Assembly (NCBI GenBank): GCA_041879425.1
Contig: CP090855.1
Span: 558,001-622,000 of the forward strand
Length of the DNA: 64,000 bases
Direction: 5' to 3'
DNA from: Vibrio pomeroyi
GTDB lineage: Bacteria > Pseudomonadota > Gammaproteobacteria > Enterobacterales > Vibrionaceae
The notes below the pieces were generated by a model that made no database searches, had not been told where the DNA came from, and saw only the letters and a list, made by a program, of their open reading frames with translations. Positions 18,679 through 28,200 of the stretch are shown piece by piece. How positions within the stretch are numbered: position 1 is the first letter of the stretch; the number at the start of each line of letters is the position of its first letter. The translations under genes and the position numbers were made by a program.

Positions 18679-19335
18679 TTAGGACTGAGATTGAGCGAGT
18701 CGAATACTCACCAAGCTCGCCACCATAATCGCCAAGTAAAAACTGCCGATGATCGACTCCATAAACACAAAGAACTGAGCAATGGGCAAAGCGGGTGAAA
18801 TGTCCCCATAACCTACCGTAGTTAGAGTGATGAAGCTGAAATACATCGCATTGAACAGATTAGTTAGCCAAATTTGCTCTTCTAAGCCATTAAACGCATT
18901 CGGAAAGATCTCTAAAATCAACAAGTAGATGGTCGACCACGCAAAACCCAACAACAGATAAATACAGATGGACCCGATGATGTGATTGGGTGTGACTGTT
19001 TTCGCTTGTATTACCTGCCTTAAAGCCGAGTAAATATGTGAAAACAAAAAGATAGCCAACGCAGTTAGAGTAACAATCGATAGGTTGTAGCCTTCTAAGA
19101 AAGAAAACACACCCGACACCGACGCGGTAATCAACAACAATCCATACCAAGAGCGATACAAAGAACGCTCTTTATGAATGCCGACAATCGAAACCGCTAA
19201 GGTAATAATGATCAAAAATAGAATCGTTTTTTGGCCTTGCGGATAAAACTGCTGCATCACCGCGCAACCAAAAAACAACACCAACAGTGCATAGAATAAG
19301 AAGTAGAAGTTGTCGTCTTTCGAGACTGCCTTCAT
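18679..19335 (-). CDS. Potassium channel family membrane protein
   Basis: A 218-aa inner-membrane protein. Four hydrophobic segments in the first 130 residues precede a two-TM pore module with the selectivity filter TVGYGD at 173-178, so K+ selectivity is expected. It lacks an RCK/TrkA-N gating domain. The stop-start junction with the AI-2E permease gene is immediate (19336/19335). It is the last gene of a four-gene membrane operon that begins with the HlyD adaptor at 22591. Confidence 0.88.
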   Translation of the reverse strand: MKAVSKDDNFYFLFYALLVLFFGCAVMQQFYPQGQKTILFLIIITLAVSIVGIHKERSLYRSWYGLLLITASVSGVFSFLEGYNLSIVTLTALAIFLFSHIYSALRQVIQAKTVTPNHIIGSICIYLLLGFAWSTIYLLILEIFPNAFNGLEEQIWLTNLFNAMYFSFITLTTVGYGDISPALPIAQFFVFMESIIGSFYLAIMVASLVSIRLAQSQS

Positions 19336-20436
19336 CTATTTCTCCTCTGTCTCTGCTTTATTTATCTCAGCTTCTTCTTGGTTTTTCTCTTCAAGCCCAA
19401 GCCACGCCATCATCAGCTCATAGGTCAAACTCAGAATCACGGCACCAACAAACAAACCGACAATGCCTGACATCGCCATTCCACCTAGCGCACCCAATAA
19501 AATAACCAGCATTGGAATATGGGAGCCGCGGCTTAGTAGTACAGGCTTCAAGATAGCGTCACTACCACTCACCAAAATACACCACACTAAGAACAAACTT
19601 GCCGCCAACGTCGATTCAACACTGAACATGTAAATGATCGCAGGTAACAGAGCAAGAATCGGTGGAAGTTGGATGATTGCAATTAACAATACCGCCAGCG
19701 CCCAAAACGCCGCAGCAGGCACGCCCGCAATCACCAAACCAATTGCCGACATCATGGATTGAATCACAGCAACACCGATGACACCTTGTACAACACTACG
19801 AACGGTCGATTTAGAAAGCTGGACCAGCTCTTCACCTTTTCCGTCTGTTAAGCGCGCCACTAAGTGAGTCACACCCGTTTGGCATTTATCGGCGTTACTC
19901 ATGAACGCACCAGCAATGATGGTCGAGATGATAAATTGAATGAAGCCACCACCCAGTGAACCCAGAACCGATGCTGCTTTGGTCGCGAATATCTTTAGTT
20001 CTTCCGCATACTTGATAAACACACTTTCTATGTTGGACGAAGCATGAACCAAGGCCGCATAAACTTTTTCACCAATCAACGGAATGTCTTGCAAAGACTC
20101 TTTCGGTTTAGGCAAAGACAAAGTGCCATCTTGTAGCCCTGTCATTAGGTCTGACGCACTGGTGTAAATACCAGATGAAAGCGCTACCAACGGAATCAGT
20201 AGTAACAACACACCAATAAAGCTCAGTAATGCACTGGCTTTGCCTTTCGACATCCCGGTCTTATTTGAAATCGCCACTGCCACTGGGTAAAGCGCAGTCG
20301 CAATGATTGCGCCCCACACTACCAATAGAATGAATGGGCGTAGAATTGAAAAACACCAATAGACGAGCATGGCAATGGCTGCAATTTTTATTGCGGCATC
20401 AATCGCCTGTTTTGAAAAATCATCGGTTAACTTCAT
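19336..20436 (-). CDS. AI-2E family transporter (YdiK/PerM-like permease)
   Basis: A 366-aa membrane protein with seven to eight spans, typical of the AI-2E exporter family (also called PerM/YdiK). The long loop between the third and fourth spans is present (LMTGLQDGTLSLPKPKESLQDIPLIGEKVY...), as is the C-terminal highly charged tail rich in Glu and Lys. Family members export small molecules, with AI-2 and Na+/H+ exchange proposed for some; the substrate here is not known. Sits 24 bases after the DUF2955 gene. Confidence 0.88.
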   Translation of the reverse strand: MKLTDDFSKQAIDAAIKIAAIAMLVYWCFSILRPFILLVVWGAIIATALYPVAVAISNKTGMSKGKASALLSFIGVLLLLIPLVALSSGIYTSASDLMTGLQDGTLSLPKPKESLQDIPLIGEKVYAALVHASSNIESVFIKYAEELKIFATKAASVLGSLGGGFIQFIISTIIAGAFMSNADKCQTGVTHLVARLTDGKGEELVQLSKSTVRSVVQGVIGVAVIQSMMSAIGLVIAGVPAAAFWALAVLLIAIIQLPPILALLPAIIYMFSVESTLAASLFLVWCILVSGSDAILKPVLLSRGSHIPMLVILLGALGGMAMSGIVGLFVGAVILSLTYELMMAWLGLEEKNQEEAEINKAETEEK

Positions 20437-20460
20437 GAGACGTCCTTGTTAGGGCAAAAA

Positions 20461-21480
20461 TTAGGGCTGATTTTGTAGAAACTTCCAATTCCTGGTTTCA
20501 AGGAAGAGTGAAGCCAAAATCATATAAACTCCAATTAACACTAATTGGAATATACGTATGAATGTGTTGCTGTCGATATCGCCTGAGCTCATCAATGTGC
20601 TTCCTACTAGTACCAATAAAGTACTGAATGCAGTGGCGAAAATCGGTGCTTTTTCTGGAACGGTATAGATCTTGGTGGCCATAAGAATGGCGATAAGTCC
20701 TATAAATAAAGAATAGAAGACAATATTGGGAACAATAGAAAGGATTGAAAAAGCTGCAATCGCTAGTAAGCCTCCAATACCATTACTGATCACAAGAAAT
20801 GCGCTCAGCTTTACGGATTTTTCTGAGGTAATCATTAACGACAACAACGCGATAAACATCATGGTTAGCAGTGCTTCAGATATCTGAAAGATAAAGAAAA
20901 AGCACACCACAGGGTAAGAGATAATCATCGCCCTAAAGGCCGCATACCAACGTTGTTTCTTTTCGAGTGGCGCAGCCGCGAAACCTGAAAACTCCGATTT
21001 AGGCTCAGGAAAGAACACATGCACTAACGCAAAGATCATCACTGAAACCACACCCGATGTTGCCAAACCAGATGCCAACAATACCGAAACACCCGGATTA
21101 TCAATGGCCATGAATGGCAGCATCAATACGGCAATCAAGAGTATGGTGGCGAACAGATTCCACTTTGGGTCAACAAACAAGTAGTAGCCCCACAGCATCA
21201 TCAGCCCCACTAAAACCAGCAGCGGGATCGGATAATGTGTAATACCACGAGACAGCAACAAACCGAGTGCCATAGTCGCAACCACCGCCAACAACAGTTC
21301 GTAAACAGTTTCTTTGTGTAGATTAGGTTTATCGATTAAGAACTTGGCGGTGAACACTGGTGCAACGAACGCAAGTGGCCAGTTAATCCACGCCGCCAAA
21401 AATACAGCCAACGTGACCCCGACGGTATACCGCAGGATCCGTTGCTGTGTTTGTTGGTCGAGTACGGGCTTATCGGACAT
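20461..21480 (-). CDS. DUF2955 / FUSC-like membrane protein
   Basis: A 339-aa protein with about ten hydrophobic segments in two sets (about 15-160 and 185-330) separated by a soluble linker FFPEPKSEF...KKQRWY. It resembles DUF2955, related to fusaric-acid-resistance (FUSC/YccS) permeases that work with HlyD/EmrA-type adaptors. It overlaps the HlyD gene by 11 bases, a strong sign that the two form one efflux unit. Confidence 0.75.
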   Translation of the reverse strand: MSDKPVLDQQTQQRILRYTVGVTLAVFLAAWINWPLAFVAPVFTAKFLIDKPNLHKETVYELLLAVVATMALGLLLSRGITHYPIPLLVLVGLMMLWGYYLFVDPKWNLFATILLIAVLMLPFMAIDNPGVSVLLASGLATSGVVSVMIFALVHVFFPEPKSEFSGFAAAPLEKKQRWYAAFRAMIISYPVVCFFFIFQISEALLTMMFIALLSLMITSEKSVKLSAFLVISNGIGGLLAIAAFSILSIVPNIVFYSLFIGLIAILMATKIYTVPEKAPIFATAFSTLLVLVGSTLMSSGDIDSNTFIRIFQLVLIGVYMILASLFLETRNWKFLQNQP

Positions 21481-22591
21481 AAGACAACACGCTAATAAAT
21501 CGAATCCAAAGCTTGCCTATCGCATTGAAAACAAAGTTATCGCCGCTATAAACAATCACATCAGCCTGACCACCGACACGTAACATGCCTTGCATGGTGT
21601 CACGCTCAAATTCAATGGTGATTGGAAGCATTTGAGTTTGGCGCAACCAGCCCGTTTGTTGGCTAGCTTGAGCAAGCTTACCCGCTTGATCGTTCTGCCC
21701 CCAATCAACACCCCAATCGATGCTACTCACACGGCCTTTGACAATCTGACCTGGAGCAAAATCGAGCGCGACTTCGACTTCATCACCCACCGCAACATTA
21801 CCTAAACTGTTTTCACGATAATAAGCTTCGATCCAGATGTCTTCTGTGGATACAAACGTCATGATCGCTTGGCCTGCCGAAGCATAGAATCCTTCAGAAA
21901 GGCTAAAGTTAGACACACCACCTTGAGTCGGTGCTTTGATAACTGTACGTTCAAGGTTTAGCTGAGCCTGTTCCAGCGCCAATAACGCCGCTTTCACTTG
22001 GCTGTTCTCTTCACCCTCTTTGCCCATCTGCTGCTTGGCACGTTCCAAATCCGCTTCAGCGTTAGTCACGCCTGCACGAGAAGTTGCTAACGCAGCTCTA
22101 GCCTCATCAGCGTCCGATTTAGACATCACGCCTTTTTCAGCCATTTCCAACACACGTTTAGCTTGGAGCTGAGTGTTTTGCTTCTCAACCAAAGCAGAAG
22201 TTAATTTAGCTTGTGCAGAAGCGATGTTGGCAGTTTGAGCTCCTACATTTTGCCCTGCAATCTCAAGATTTTGCTCGGCTTGTTGAACCGCAATTCGGTA
22301 ATCAGATTCATCGAGAATCGCAAGTGTGTCACCTTGATTAACCAATTGATTCGGCTTAACTAAGATATCAAGCACTTTGCCTGACACTTCAGGCTTAATA
22401 GGAACGATGTAACCCTTCACGCGGGCATTATCGGTGATGGGTATAATTCGATCAGCAACAATACTGAACAGCAGCGTGAATGCCACAAACCCAAGCAGGT
22501 AGTTGGTTACCTTTCTTACCTTATCTTTGCCATTCTCTGGTTGGCTACTTTCTTCATTGTCGTCTTGCTTGTTCCCTTTAACTTCAGACAT
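21470..22591 (-). CDS. HlyD family efflux adaptor (EmrA/AaeA-like)
   Basis: A 373-aa membrane fusion protein. A single N-terminal membrane span (about residues 30-50) is followed by a biotinyl-lipoyl half (VSGKVLDILVKPNQLVNQGDTLAILD), a coiled coil of about 100 residues and the second lipoyl half with a beta-barrel. Such adaptors join an inner-membrane pump to an outer-membrane channel. First gene of the operon HlyD-DUF2955-AI-2E-K+ channel; divergent from the AraC regulator at 22750. Confidence 0.9.
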   Translation of the reverse strand: MSEVKGNKQDDNEESSQPENGKDKVRKVTNYLLGFVAFTLLFSIVADRIIPITDNARVKGYIVPIKPEVSGKVLDILVKPNQLVNQGDTLAILDESDYRIAVQQAEQNLEIAGQNVGAQTANIASAQAKLTSALVEKQNTQLQAKRVLEMAEKGVMSKSDADEARAALATSRAGVTNAEADLERAKQQMGKEGEENSQVKAALLALEQAQLNLERTVIKAPTQGGVSNFSLSEGFYASAGQAIMTFVSTEDIWIEAYYRENSLGNVAVGDEVEVALDFAPGQIVKGRVSSIDWGVDWGQNDQAGKLAQASQQTGWLRQTQMLPITIEFERDTMQGMLRVGGQADVIVYSGDNFVFNAIGKLWIRFISVLSYVR

Positions 22592-22749
22592 GGAACTCCC
22601 TTCTCAATAACTAACATCAACAAAATTAATATCTTAAAAATAAACCTGGCCATGGAAAACTCAAGTAAATAGGGTTAGATTTACTAAACAAAGTGTCGTA
22701 AATGATATGCACGTCCAATTATGTATCAATGCACAAGGATTGATTGATC

Positions 22750-23745
22750 ATGGCCAACAGCTCTTATCAAGTACCCGTTATACAAACCAGTTACGCCAAG
22801 ATCTTAGTCCAAATTTTTTCTGACTATGGATTAGACCTACACAAACTGCTCGAAGACTCGGGCCTACCACCTGATCTTATTGAATCAGAAAGTGACTTTG
22901 TGCCGTCGGAATCCATCAAACGATTGATTTATCTGACCTCATCACAATTGGGCGTTTCTCGATTTACGGATGTACTTGGTCTTGCGTTCAGACGAAGAAT
23001 CATCCCATACGTCTTGCATCAATTTACCGAGTTCGAAAGCATTGGCGACTCGTTAAAGCACATCAACACGATCTTCTCTTATGACTCGCCGGGCAGTAGC
23101 ATCGATTTCGTTGTTGAACACGGCCAAAGCTGGTTTTGTAGAACGTCACCTGATGAGCCTTCGTCGATGTTCCAGTGGGGCGAAGTATTTGCCATCACCT
23201 ACATCATTGAGCTAATCACGATTCTGTCTCACTCACCTTGGCAACCTACCAAGATACGTTTGCAAGGACATGACACCGACATCGTCAAAACGCTGGTTCC
23301 AAGCAATTGCCAACTGTTCATCGACCACAGTTCAACCGCTGTGATGATCCCAGATGAGATCCTACAGCTTCCCATTCGTCTCACCGCAAAAGACTTAAGC
23401 AACAAGCCCGCGATCATAGAGTGGCACACCAGCTTTACCGACAGTGTTTACGAGTTGCTCAAGCCTTACATGAAAGAGCAAGACCTCTCACTTGAAGAGG
23501 CCGCAGAGCTGCTTAATTTCTCGGTAAGAACGTTTCAACGTAAGCTTAAAAACGAAAACACCACCTACCGAAAGATCAAAGAGAACCTGATGTTTTCTGT
23601 CGCCTGTGAGCTGATGGAAGAAGGCCACACGCTGACTTACATCTCTAGCCAACTGGGTTACACCAACATCTCGCATTTCTCGAGAGCCTTTAAGCGTGTA
23701 TCTGGTCTTACGCCGAAGATTTACCAACGCTCGATATCGGCTTAG
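22750..23745 (+). CDS. AraC family transcriptional regulator
   Basis: A 331-aa regulator with an N-terminal AraC-binding-type (PF12625-like) domain and a C-terminal AraC HTH (about 240-331, LSLEEAAELLNFSVRTFQRKLK...YTNISHFSRAFKRVSGLTPKIYQ). ATG 22750 is chosen over the in-frame TTG at 22744 because AAGGA lies 10 bases upstream. It is divergent from the HlyD operon, which is its likely target. Related in layout to the AraC gene at 30562. Confidence 0.88.
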   Translation: MANSSYQVPVIQTSYAKILVQIFSDYGLDLHKLLEDSGLPPDLIESESDFVPSESIKRLIYLTSSQLGVSRFTDVLGLAFRRRIIPYVLHQFTEFESIGDSLKHINTIFSYDSPGSSIDFVVEHGQSWFCRTSPDEPSSMFQWGEVFAITYIIELITILSHSPWQPTKIRLQGHDTDIVKTLVPSNCQLFIDHSSTAVMIPDEILQLPIRLTAKDLSNKPAIIEWHTSFTDSVYELLKPYMKEQDLSLEEAAELLNFSVRTFQRKLKNENTTYRKIKENLMFSVACELMEEGHTLTYISSQLGYTNISHFSRAFKRVSGLTPKIYQRSISA

Positions 23746-23773
23746 GCACAGTGAAGTTCGTTATTTAAATAGA

Positions 23774-24835
23774 TTAACCAAGCACAATCGGTGCTGGGAT
23801 GCCTGAACTCGAGCTACACACTCGATTTCGACCATTCCCTTTGGCACGATAAAGCGCCCTATCCGCACTGCGATAGGTCGCTTCAGCTTGCGCTTGTATT
23901 TCAGAAACACCACTGCTCACGGTTAGATTCAAGGTCGTGCCTTTGGTAATCACTTCTTTCAATCTATACATGGCTTCAAACGCATCGGCCAAGTTGGTTT
24001 CTGGCATTAAGATGGCAAACTCTTCACCACCAACGCGTGCCACAATGTCGGTATCTCGACTGTTGTTTCTCAATAGTTGTGCGACCTCTTTAAGTGCCGC
24101 ATCACCTTGGTCATGGCCGTGGTTATCGTTAATGGATTTAAAATGGTCCAAGTCGATCAGCGCGAGACAAGACTGCGTGTAACCGTAACGTTCCGCGAGG
24201 TTTGAATAGTGGTTGAGATCTTTATCGAAACGGCGTCGGTTCCAGCAGCCTGTAAGCGAATCTGTTTCCACCAGCATTCTTAATCGACGTTCTAAGATCT
24301 TACGTCGGCTAATATCAGTAAAAGTGACCACGTATTTTTCATTGTGTGGCAGCAATTCGGTAAGCTTTTCGACAACCACGTTGACCGTGAAGTGTTCACC
24401 AAGTCGGCTGACACCACTCAACTCACCTTTCCACCTGTGGTTTTGCTTAAGCGAAGTGGCAATGGTCGAGATCAAACTGCTGTTGTTCATAAAGCAGAGG
24501 TCTGAAATCGGACGTGCTTCGACTTGGTCAAACGCATAACCAGAGACTCTAGAAAACTGCTGATTGACCTGAATTATCCTTAATTGATTATCTAGGATAA
24601 TAAAACCGGCAACACCATCAATGATTGCCTCAGACAAACTGTTCTGGCTTTGAGTCATTTCGTGTCGATACAAGCGTGCGGTGATCAGTGTGCTCAGAAG
24701 GAACAACGCGCACACAGAAAAAACCATAGCTGCGGTAGAAGCAATGCTCAGCAACCACAAGCTAACTAACGTATTTAAGACAAGTGCAAACACCACGTAC
24801 AACGGGGCTCTGCGGTCGAAATTCAACTTGTTCAT
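23774..24835 (-). CDS. Membrane PAS-GGDEF diguanylate cyclase
   Basis: A 353-aa protein with two N-terminal hydrophobic spans (about 12-50), a PAS domain (about 65-180) and a GGDEF domain (about 190-340). The active-site GGEEF is at 269-273, and an inhibitory I-site RDTD lies exactly five residues before it. Synthesises c-di-GMP, with product inhibition expected. It stands alone and adds to the c-di-GMP genes of this window together with the HD-GYP protein. Confidence 0.93.
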   Translation of the reverse strand: MNKLNFDRRAPLYVVFALVLNTLVSLWLLSIASTAAMVFSVCALFLLSTLITARLYRHEMTQSQNSLSEAIIDGVAGFIILDNQLRIIQVNQQFSRVSGYAFDQVEARPISDLCFMNNSSLISTIATSLKQNHRWKGELSGVSRLGEHFTVNVVVEKLTELLPHNEKYVVTFTDISRRKILERRLRMLVETDSLTGCWNRRRFDKDLNHYSNLAERYGYTQSCLALIDLDHFKSINDNHGHDQGDAALKEVAQLLRNNSRDTDIVARVGGEEFAILMPETNLADAFEAMYRLKEVITKGTTLNLTVSSGVSEIQAQAEATYRSADRALYRAKGNGRNRVCSSSSGIPAPIVLG

Positions 24836-24953
24836 AATGCGCTCGGGTGATGGACGAAGCGCTATGATGACTAAGTTTTATAAACAATATTTACCATTTT
24901 ACGACACATACAAATTCAAATTGCATGAGTACTTTGAAGATCAACAACTTATG

Positions 24954-25958
24954 CTAATTATTGAGTAAGAAGAGCAAACTGCCACCACTAAGCGAACTGC
25001 CGTAATTGAAGTTAATTCCAACACCGAAATTATCAAAAAAGTAAGAATCGTAAGGTACATCGAACACTAAACCTGCACCAAACTCATAGTAATAGTGGGT
25101 ATCAAGTGGGTCAGTAAGATCCCCTGCTACGTCGATTCTTCGCAAGTTATAGTGAATCTGAGGGTTCTTTAACGACCAAGCATCCAGCGCCACATTCTGT
25201 CTGAATTCAATCTCATTGATAAAGCGCAAACCTTCAGGGTTACCGATATCGCCATCATTGGCTTCCCCCCAGCCTGTTCCGTAGAAATAACGCGCTCTTG
25301 ATGAGACATTCCAACTTCCCCACTCTTGTTTCTGCAGGTATTTGAGTTTCACCGACGGCTCGCCAATCAATGCCCACGCCGAAGTGTTCAGCGCGTATCC
25401 GTCGAGCTGAGATTGAAAGGCTTGAGAGTAACTGTTTTTATATTCGTATTTATTGCGGTAGTAGAGCAAGTGAGTGCCTAAACCATAAACGATAGACCAA
25501 TGTTGGTTTAAATGGCTTTGAGCGCCGAAAAAGCCATACAGGCCCAATACTGAGTCTTTATTGGGGTTAACTCGACGGTCTGATGTGACATCGGATGAAA
25601 TCTCAATATCTTGCTCAGAAAGCGCATAAGACCCGCGCACCGACCAAACCAAATCTAGGTCAGGATCATCGGTCTTAATCACGGAAGAATAAGGGATAGA
25701 GCCGACACTGACTTGGCTTCGAGTGTCGATGGTTTTATCGGAGCCAAACCCACTGTCGTTTAGGTTGATGAATGAGTTCGGATCGAAGTCCACAAAACCA
25801 ATAGAGACGGCATCGCTGTCTGTAAGCGCAATTGAAACGGCGAATATCTTTTCCAAGCGATGTTGAATCGCCTCATTAGATGCATAGGTCGGGGAAGAAA
25901 TAAGGCCTGTTAAAAGTAAAGCAATAGAAGTGGGAGATATCGATTGGGGTGAAAGCAT
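24954..25958 (-). CDS. Solitary outer-membrane autotransporter-like beta-barrel protein
   Basis: A 334-aa exported protein with signal peptide MLSPQSISPTSIALLLTGL...YAS. The rest shows alternating beta-strand pattern and ends in hydrophobic residues (LLFLLNN). It resembles the Omp_AT family, an autotransporter-like barrel without a passenger. ATG 25958 is chosen because GGAGT precedes it by about 8 bases; the open frame to 25976 begins with a TTG. Function unknown. Confidence 0.7.
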   Translation of the reverse strand: MLSPQSISPTSIALLLTGLISSPTYASNEAIQHRLEKIFAVSIALTDSDAVSIGFVDFDPNSFINLNDSGFGSDKTIDTRSQVSVGSIPYSSVIKTDDPDLDLVWSVRGSYALSEQDIEISSDVTSDRRVNPNKDSVLGLYGFFGAQSHLNQHWSIVYGLGTHLLYYRNKYEYKNSYSQAFQSQLDGYALNTSAWALIGEPSVKLKYLQKQEWGSWNVSSRARYFYGTGWGEANDGDIGNPEGLRFINEIEFRQNVALDAWSLKNPQIHYNLRRIDVAGDLTDPLDTHYYYEFGAGLVFDVPYDSYFFDNFGVGINFNYGSSLSGGSLLFLLNN

Positions 25959-26301
25959 TAAGTTGACTCCATTCAAACTTATGCTTCAAGTGTAATTGGT
26001 AATTTAACTATTTCAATCAGATAGTTAATAGTGTGGTTGATACCCCTCTCAGTTCCGTTTGTAAGAGTGTCGCCAAATCTATTGAGCCCCAAAGCTCTTC
26101 TACGTCTTGGATTCTAAAGTGAATAATCATATGCGCCTCTGTCTAAATTGGAGTCTTATCTTGGATCATTCTTAAAACCCTTACTTACCATAATGCGCCA
26201 AACTGACTTTAAGAGCTGTTTCGCATATAAAACAATAAGCGTTTGAAAATTATAAGATTAACTCCTAAGTTTTTTATAACCCTTTACTCAGGAAGAAGTA
26301 G
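25959..26301. other. Intergenic region
   Basis: About 340 AT-rich bases between divergent genes. It should hold the promoters of the barrel protein and the frameshifted membrane gene. No hairpin or repeat stands out. Confidence 0.5.
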
Positions 26302-26768
26302 ATGAGCAATATAGAAAAAGTATATGGATTTAATACGCCCCAACGACTCTTTGTCGGATACACGCTTGCGGTACTCGTCGATTTAACCGTTCTTAATTTT
26401 TTGATGAATACTGGGACTTCGTTAATATCGAGTCATTCACCATCTCATTTGCTGCCGCGATTTTACTACAGCTGTTGCTCAAACTCTCTATCGGCTTAGA
26501 ACATAAGCTCGCGGATTACTTTAAATCGAAACAGGGCACTGCGCCTAAGATCTACAGAGGCCTGTCTAGCTACGTAATTCTGGTCGGTTCAAAGTTCGTG
26601 ATGCTAGAAGCGATCAACATCCTATTTGGCGACAAAGTCGATTTCACAGGCCCTTGGAACGGTGTGGTCGCCTTCTTTGCCGTGGTGTTTACGATTCTGG
26701 TTGCCGAAGTGATTGTTTCTAAGATCTACTTTGCACTGGATGACACGCAGAAAGCCGAAAAAGCCTAA
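26302..26768 (+). pseudogene. Small membrane protein gene with a -1 frameshift in a T6 run
   Basis: Two overlapping frames make one protein of about 155 residues. The first (26302 onward) carries MSNIEKVYGFNTPQRLFVGYT...LTVLNF, the second (to 26768) carries SIGLEHKLADYF...DDTQKAEKA. The reading frame changes at the six T residues 26397-26402; one extra T would give the continuous segment NFFDEYWDFVNIESFTISFAAAILLQ. In the original frame the site reads T TTT TTG, which also fits the X XXY YYZ slippery pattern. The protein has three to four hydrophobic spans. No family recognised. It may be a mutation, an assembly error in the homopolymer, or programmed frameshifting. Confidence 0.8.
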
Positions 26769-26805
26769 GTGTCAGATTAGAAAAGATTTAATCGAACTAG
26801 AAACA

Positions 26806-26834
26806 AAAAAGTGAGCCACATGGGCTCACTTTTT
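26806..26834. terminator. Bidirectional intrinsic terminator
   Basis: Perfect 12-bp stem AAAAAGTGAGCC / GGCTCACTTTTT with loop ACATG, between the frameshifted membrane gene and the convergent porin gene. Confidence 0.9.
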
Positions 26835-26876
26835 ACGTTTAGCTTTTAAGTCTAAACAAGATAATGCTTAACGGAA

Positions 26877-28124
26877 TTAGATAAACACTCTCGCTCTAAT
26901 ACCGAATACCCAAGCGCTGCTTTCACTAGAAAACGCAGGATCTTTGATGTACTGAATATCAGGCGTTACTTGAAGGAGATCGCCAAACTGCATGTTGTAG
27001 TAGATTTCAGCTGTCCATTGTTCAGTGCTGCCACTTATCGCTTTCGCATCAGCTTCAAAAGAATCACCGTTCACTTCAGCCCAGTTCAGCGCGACACCTA
27101 GGTTATTGGTTGGTTTTCCTAATCCGAAATAGCCCATACCAACGGAAATTGATTTATCGTAAAGGGCAACATCCCCTTCTGAGAAACCACCGCGAACAAA
27201 CGGCATCACTTGCGGAGTCATAAACTGACTCCATGAGAAATTAACGCCTGAGCCACCTTCCGCTGCAATGCTATTACTATGGCGAGTATCGTCACCAAAG
27301 TCCCAGAAAGTCACGTGGAAATTATCGGTATAGATTTGCTCTTGCGAAGCCGTCCAACCTAACTCCAATGTCGTAAAGTAAGACGCATCGCTACCAAAAG
27401 CGGTATCAAAGCCATCAAAAATATCGTCTGATTTACCGTTCGCATCAGCGATACCACCGACGACATAAAAATTCTCGCCCAGCATATGACCGGCAGAAAG
27501 AGCAAGTACGCCATCATCTGGCAGTCCCATGGCGCCAGAGCCTGTCGAGAACGCTAAATTCGTAAAACCAGACCAAGGGCTTGCGAGAGCGTAAACATCG
27601 GCGTAGTTCGTCACGTCCTGCCAACCGACAACGATAGTGCCTTTACCGTCATTGATTTTTTGCTTCCAATTTAAGTCCGTAACTCGAAAACCTTGCTCAC
27701 TGAAAGCTGGTGCTATCAAGCCTACGTACCCAATTTGGTCTGAACCTATAAAGCCAAACTCTTTTGGTGAAGTATCACCATAAGCATGCCTATGTTCCAC
27801 CTTCCATACCAAGCTACCTGAGTTCTCTGTGCCATTTCCTAGTAGATGCCATGAACCGTATAGTCGTGCGACGCCTGATGATGCATTAACGCTATCGCCA
27901 CCAACGCCATTTCCAGAAGTAAGGCCTAAAGCAAAGTAATCCGCGCCAAATGTAAAACCATCCGCAGCAAGCTTTTCACGCCAATCCAGTTGCTGATCTT
28001 TTTGTTTTGAAATTGTATTTTCAACCGAATCTGGACCTTCGAAGTTTGCGCTATATACCGCAGTGCTCATTGAGGTTGCTAGCACCATCACCGCCATACT
28101 TACTTTAGATAATCTTGAATTCAT
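26877..28124 (-). CDS. Carbohydrate-selective porin, OprB-like
   Basis: A 415-aa outer-membrane protein with a signal peptide cleaved near VYSANFEG. The mature part shows the OprB pattern: an N-terminal WREKLAADGFTFGADYFA segment, alternating strands, and the C-terminal LLQVTPDIQYIKDPAF...FGIRARVFI with an aromatic/Ile end suited to barrel assembly. Expected to let sugars or other small solutes across the outer membrane. The DUF3299 gene lies 76 bases upstream in the same direction. Confidence 0.82.
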   Translation of the reverse strand: MNSRLSKVSMAVMVLATSMSTAVYSANFEGPDSVENTISKQKDQQLDWREKLAADGFTFGADYFALGLTSGNGVGGDSVNASSGVARLYGSWHLLGNGTENSGSLVWKVEHRHAYGDTSPKEFGFIGSDQIGYVGLIAPAFSEQGFRVTDLNWKQKINDGKGTIVVGWQDVTNYADVYALASPWSGFTNLAFSTGSGAMGLPDDGVLALSAGHMLGENFYVVGGIADANGKSDDIFDGFDTAFGSDASYFTTLELGWTASQEQIYTDNFHVTFWDFGDDTRHSNSIAAEGGSGVNFSWSQFMTPQVMPFVRGGFSEGDVALYDKSISVGMGYFGLGKPTNNLGVALNWAEVNGDSFEADAKAISGSTEQWTAEIYYNMQFGDLLQVTPDIQYIKDPAFSSESSAWVFGIRARVFI

Positions 28125-28200
28125 CTTGCCACCAATGCTTTTTGAGTTAGTTCTATTTTATTCATTGCTCACATTGAAAATTGTCATTTGATGACAACCA

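Noticed and set aside
24681..24968. 95-codon plus-strand frame across the diguanylate cyclase start
   Set aside because: Antisense to coding sequence for most of its length, with no ribosome site or domain.
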